Positions 61,811 through 64,000 of a stretch of 64,000 bases of DNA are shown here, in pieces; position 1 is the first letter of the stretch; the number at the start of each line of letters is the position of its first letter. The position numbers were made by a program, and so were the translations under genes. This DNA comes from Ramazzottius varieornatus. Its lineage: Eukaryota > Tardigrada > Eutardigrada > Parachela > Ramazzottiidae. A model generated the notes under the pieces. It saw nothing but the letters and a program-made list of their open reading frames with translations. It made no database searches and was not told the DNA's origin. The stretch is from positions 2,126,463 to 2,190,462 of the forward strand of contig BDGG01000006.1 in the NCBI GenBank assembly GCA_001949185.1. Direction: 5' to 3'.

Positions 61811-62344
61811 ATGACTTCCACGTTGAGTTTTCCGCAGTCCCGATCCTATACTTCCCTGATGTTGCTCTCCGTACTCTTGTTGAGCGTTCTGAGCTTCATG
61901 GTTGCAAGTCCTCTTCCTCCGGGACTGACGAAGAACAAGCACGTGGCGATATCCGGCTACGATCGACAGGTGGCAGAAGGTATGCAAAAAGAATACACTA
62001 TGTGCAGCCGTATTTCGTGATTTCGTCTTTCTTCGGATTCGGAAAAACCAGCCGAGTCACGAGTCATAGCTCGTGCGGAGATATCTTCAGTTGATATGTA
62101 ATAATGATCACGGAGCCAAAACACTTGTTAGAGGTTACAGTATCATTTCTGTACTGTTCCAGGTGAAATGGCTCCTCGGCGAAAAAGGCAGGTCAACTCA
62201 TCGTCCATCGAAGCTCCTGAGTTAGGCAGTACCGAGGCGATGGACAAGAAAGGTGCGGTGCCTGAAGTTGACACTTCGAATGAGGTGAAAGATTCTCCGG
62301 GCGAGGATGTCGATGACGACGTGGTCGATTTTGACGCACAGTAA
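61811..62344 (+). CDS. Small secreted precursor with furin-type site (prohormone-like)
   Basis: Exons 61811-61979 and 62163-62344 join in phase 1 (351 nt, 116 aa; donor GTATGC, acceptor TTCCAG). After a short polar start, the hydrophobic core LMLLSVLLLSVLSFMVA forms a signal peptide. A 35-residue segment follows (SPLPPGLTKNKHVAISGYDR onwards). PRRKR is a consensus proprotein-convertase site, and the next residue is Gln, which can cyclise to pyroglutamate. The C-terminal 60 residues are acidic (SPGEDVDDDVVDFDAQ) and contain one further KK. The architecture is that of a neuropeptide, hormone or secreted-factor precursor. There are no Cys in the mature parts and no amidation Gly-Lys-Arg. An AATAAA lies right after the stop. 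No known peptide family is recognised. Confidence 0.6.
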
Positions 62345-63197
62345 AAATAAATGGGAGAGCTGACTTCCTCTTTGATATGTTGCAATATTGCTTGGCCGAT
62401 GGTCATTTTGCGCACACTGATTTTTTCGATGCATAGTGCCGCGAAAGTTGGGTGCTGCATGTATACCGAGTCTGATATAAAACTCGTCAATAAAATATTG
62501 TGAAAGGGCCTGGGCGAGGCACTGTGCCTCCTTGATGACCCTAAAGGTGGCGCTAGTGGCGAATTGTGAAGATCCAGTAAGTTGCACTGGACAGTAGACC
62601 GAAACCAGCTGAAGTCTTGGCTAGACTGGTGCTGAATGCGAGATCAGTTTTCTCATATTCTGAGATGAGGACAGTCAGGCTGCAGCAAAAGGCGTAGCGG
62701 GAAGGACAACTGTATGCGCTTTACCCCCTTTGCAGTCGGTGATATAGGAGATATGCCAAAGGATATAATTACCGCCCGATGCTGTTCCGTCGAATTGTTA
62801 TCATTGGCCAATGTTGGCCGCTGGCTGTGAAATTCCGATTCATTTTTGTGTTTGGAGTTAATGACATCGTTTGCGCTCCTATTTTCTCGGGACACCTTTG
62901 CTTGCCTACACCAATGTGCGCATGTATTCCCCGTTGTTTCACGCCTTCTGTTCATTTTAGCAGAGAATAAAAGAAGGCCTGTCAAAATGCTTTGCGTATG
63001 TTTGCAAGCTGGTAATTAATCTGACTAAATTGGTCATTGTTCTCGTCCAGAGTAGCAAGCGAGGCTTCCAGTTCCCACAAACAAGCCCACACTTTGTTTG
63101 CTTATTATCCCTACAAGTAGCCACCACCACCCATGGACACCAGAAGAAAAGGTGCAAAAATAATGGCCGATAATTTCAAGCAGAGATTAATTGTATA
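62345..63197. other. Intergenic, nothing firm
   Basis: Open frames on both strands lack motifs and splice structure. Confidence 0.35.
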
Positions 63198-63566
63198 ATG
63201 GATACGGAACTGAGGTTGGTCAAGTGGGTTGGCAACACTGACGACCATTCTTCATCGGACTGTCTACACACGCAATTGGAGTGTTTCTGGGAACCAAACA
63301 ATCTGCTTTCAACGGCAGCCAGAGCGCCACCTATAAAAAAACCGATCTATCGCCGTTCCATCAGTTTTTTTCTTTCACCTCAAGATGAATATAACTGCGC
63401 AATCGTAGAACAAGGAAAAGGGGGTTTTTACTCAGTAATTTTGCGAACTGTTTCACAGTATTTGATAATGGTTCGGTACAGGAGTATGCCTGCTTCTCGA
63501 TGGATCTCGAACTCGTTTGCCGTTTTGCAACAATTTGTTATTGCCACTTTGTCGGAAATTGGATGA
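63198..63566 (+). CDS. Hypothetical 122-aa ORF
   Basis: An ATG-led frame is open from 63198 to 63566, beginning MDTELRLVKWVGNTDDHSSS and including PIYRRSISFFLSPQDEYN. It has no signal peptide, membrane segment or known motif and no splice support. It may be a chance ORF or the start of the gene at the right edge. Confidence 0.25.
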   Translation: MDTELRLVKWVGNTDDHSSSDCLHTQLECFWEPNNLLSTAARAPPIKKPIYRRSISFFLSPQDEYNCAIVEQGKGGFYSVILRTVSQYLIMVRYRSMPASRWISNSFAVLQQFVIATLSEIG

Positions 63567-63800
63567 TCGATATTGTGTAATCTCGTAGACAGCGGCCATA
63601 ACATCTGATACAGTGTCCAGCCAGATACGGGACGATGAGCCGGACAGCAAAGTCAGCCAAATGCTCGTTTAGCAACATCGAGGCAGAAGTCAATACGAAG
63701 AATGGCAACAACAACATCCGCTGCTTCTGCCTTATGGCCCATAACTGTTCAACTGGACAGTGCAGCTAATTTTGTGATTAATCTATTCAATCGCCATTAG

Positions 63801-64000
63801 ACTGTTCAAACTTGGCACGACAAAGAAAAGAGACTCGTATTATGGCATGTCGGCATTTGCTGGAGCAAAGCGGCCTCCACAAATCGGAAATTACGTCCAC
63901 CATGCATAATACACTTGGTAGTCTGCCGGCCAGTTTTATCCCGGACGTGAACGAAGGCGGCCAACGGCTCATCTTCCCCAATACCGAGAGACGAGCTGGG
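63801..64000 (+). CDS. Exon of an unidentified gene cut by the window edge
   Basis: After a CGCCATTAG acceptor the frame stays open to the last base: CSNLARQRKETRIMACRHLL, then LHKSEITSTMHNTLGSLPAS, then GGQRLIFPNTERRAG. Codon usage and composition look coding. The likely gene continues beyond the window. I do not recognise the family. Confidence 0.45.

Overview
The window is nuclear DNA of an animal. Nearly every recognisable gene is split by short spliceosomal introns (mostly 45-150 nt), and the families are metazoan: an ABCC1-type transporter, a MogA-MoeA fusion (gephyrin), legumain, SELENBP1, class A GPCRs and a lipocalin. High gene density, small introns, intermediate GC and a protostome-looking neuropeptide receptor suggest a compact ecdysozoan or other protostome genome. 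A tardigrade is my best guess, but this is inference and nothing here proves it. A 50-N gap (20654-20703) and a poly-G run at the left edge show it is a draft assembly. I rebuilt exon structures by hand from splice signals, reading-frame phase and family knowledge. For each multi-exon gene called with high confidence, the exon lengths add up to a whole number of codons.

Layout. 0-5 kb: a partial acidic/low-complexity gene (-), then two unidentified + genes (415 and 186 aa) sharing a short Q-T-D/E motif. 7.4-9.8 kb: a two-exon class A GPCR whose intron holds a 535-bp inverted-repeat element, followed by a TM7 relic of a second copy. 12.5-19.1 kb: a complete 24-exon ABCC1/MRP gene (-). 19.5-21.2 kb: a coding exon, a 22-bp tandem repeat, and an inverted-repeat element containing the assembly gap. 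22.5-26.1 kb: an arylsulfatase (-) with an in-frame stop and a chromodomain protein (-). 26.7-34.5 kb: a transposon graveyard with reverse transcriptase and MULE transposase relics, a multi-C2H2 zinc-finger locus and inverted-repeat elements. 35.7-38.7 kb: gephyrin (-), divergent from a 162-aa acidic protein (+). 39.6-45.3 kb: almost empty. 45.4-47.7 kb: a five-exon neuropeptide-type GPCR (+). 48.1-52.8 kb: legumain (-) and SELENBP1 (-). 54.9-58.3 kb: a 108-aa protein with a possible cassette exon, and a secreted lipocalin-like protein. 58.7-60.1 kb: a SPOP-like BTB pseudogene and an unidentified exon. 61.8-62.3 kb: a small secreted precursor with a furin-type site. 63.8-64.0 kb: the start of another coding exon.

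The genes do not form a pathway; this is ordinary scattered animal gene order. The most notable signals are the repeated QT motifs (candidate dynein light chain LC8 ligands), the prohormone-like precursor, at least three GC-AG introns with the same donor, the stop codon in an otherwise intact sulfatase, and several families of short inverted-repeat elements, several of them inside introns.
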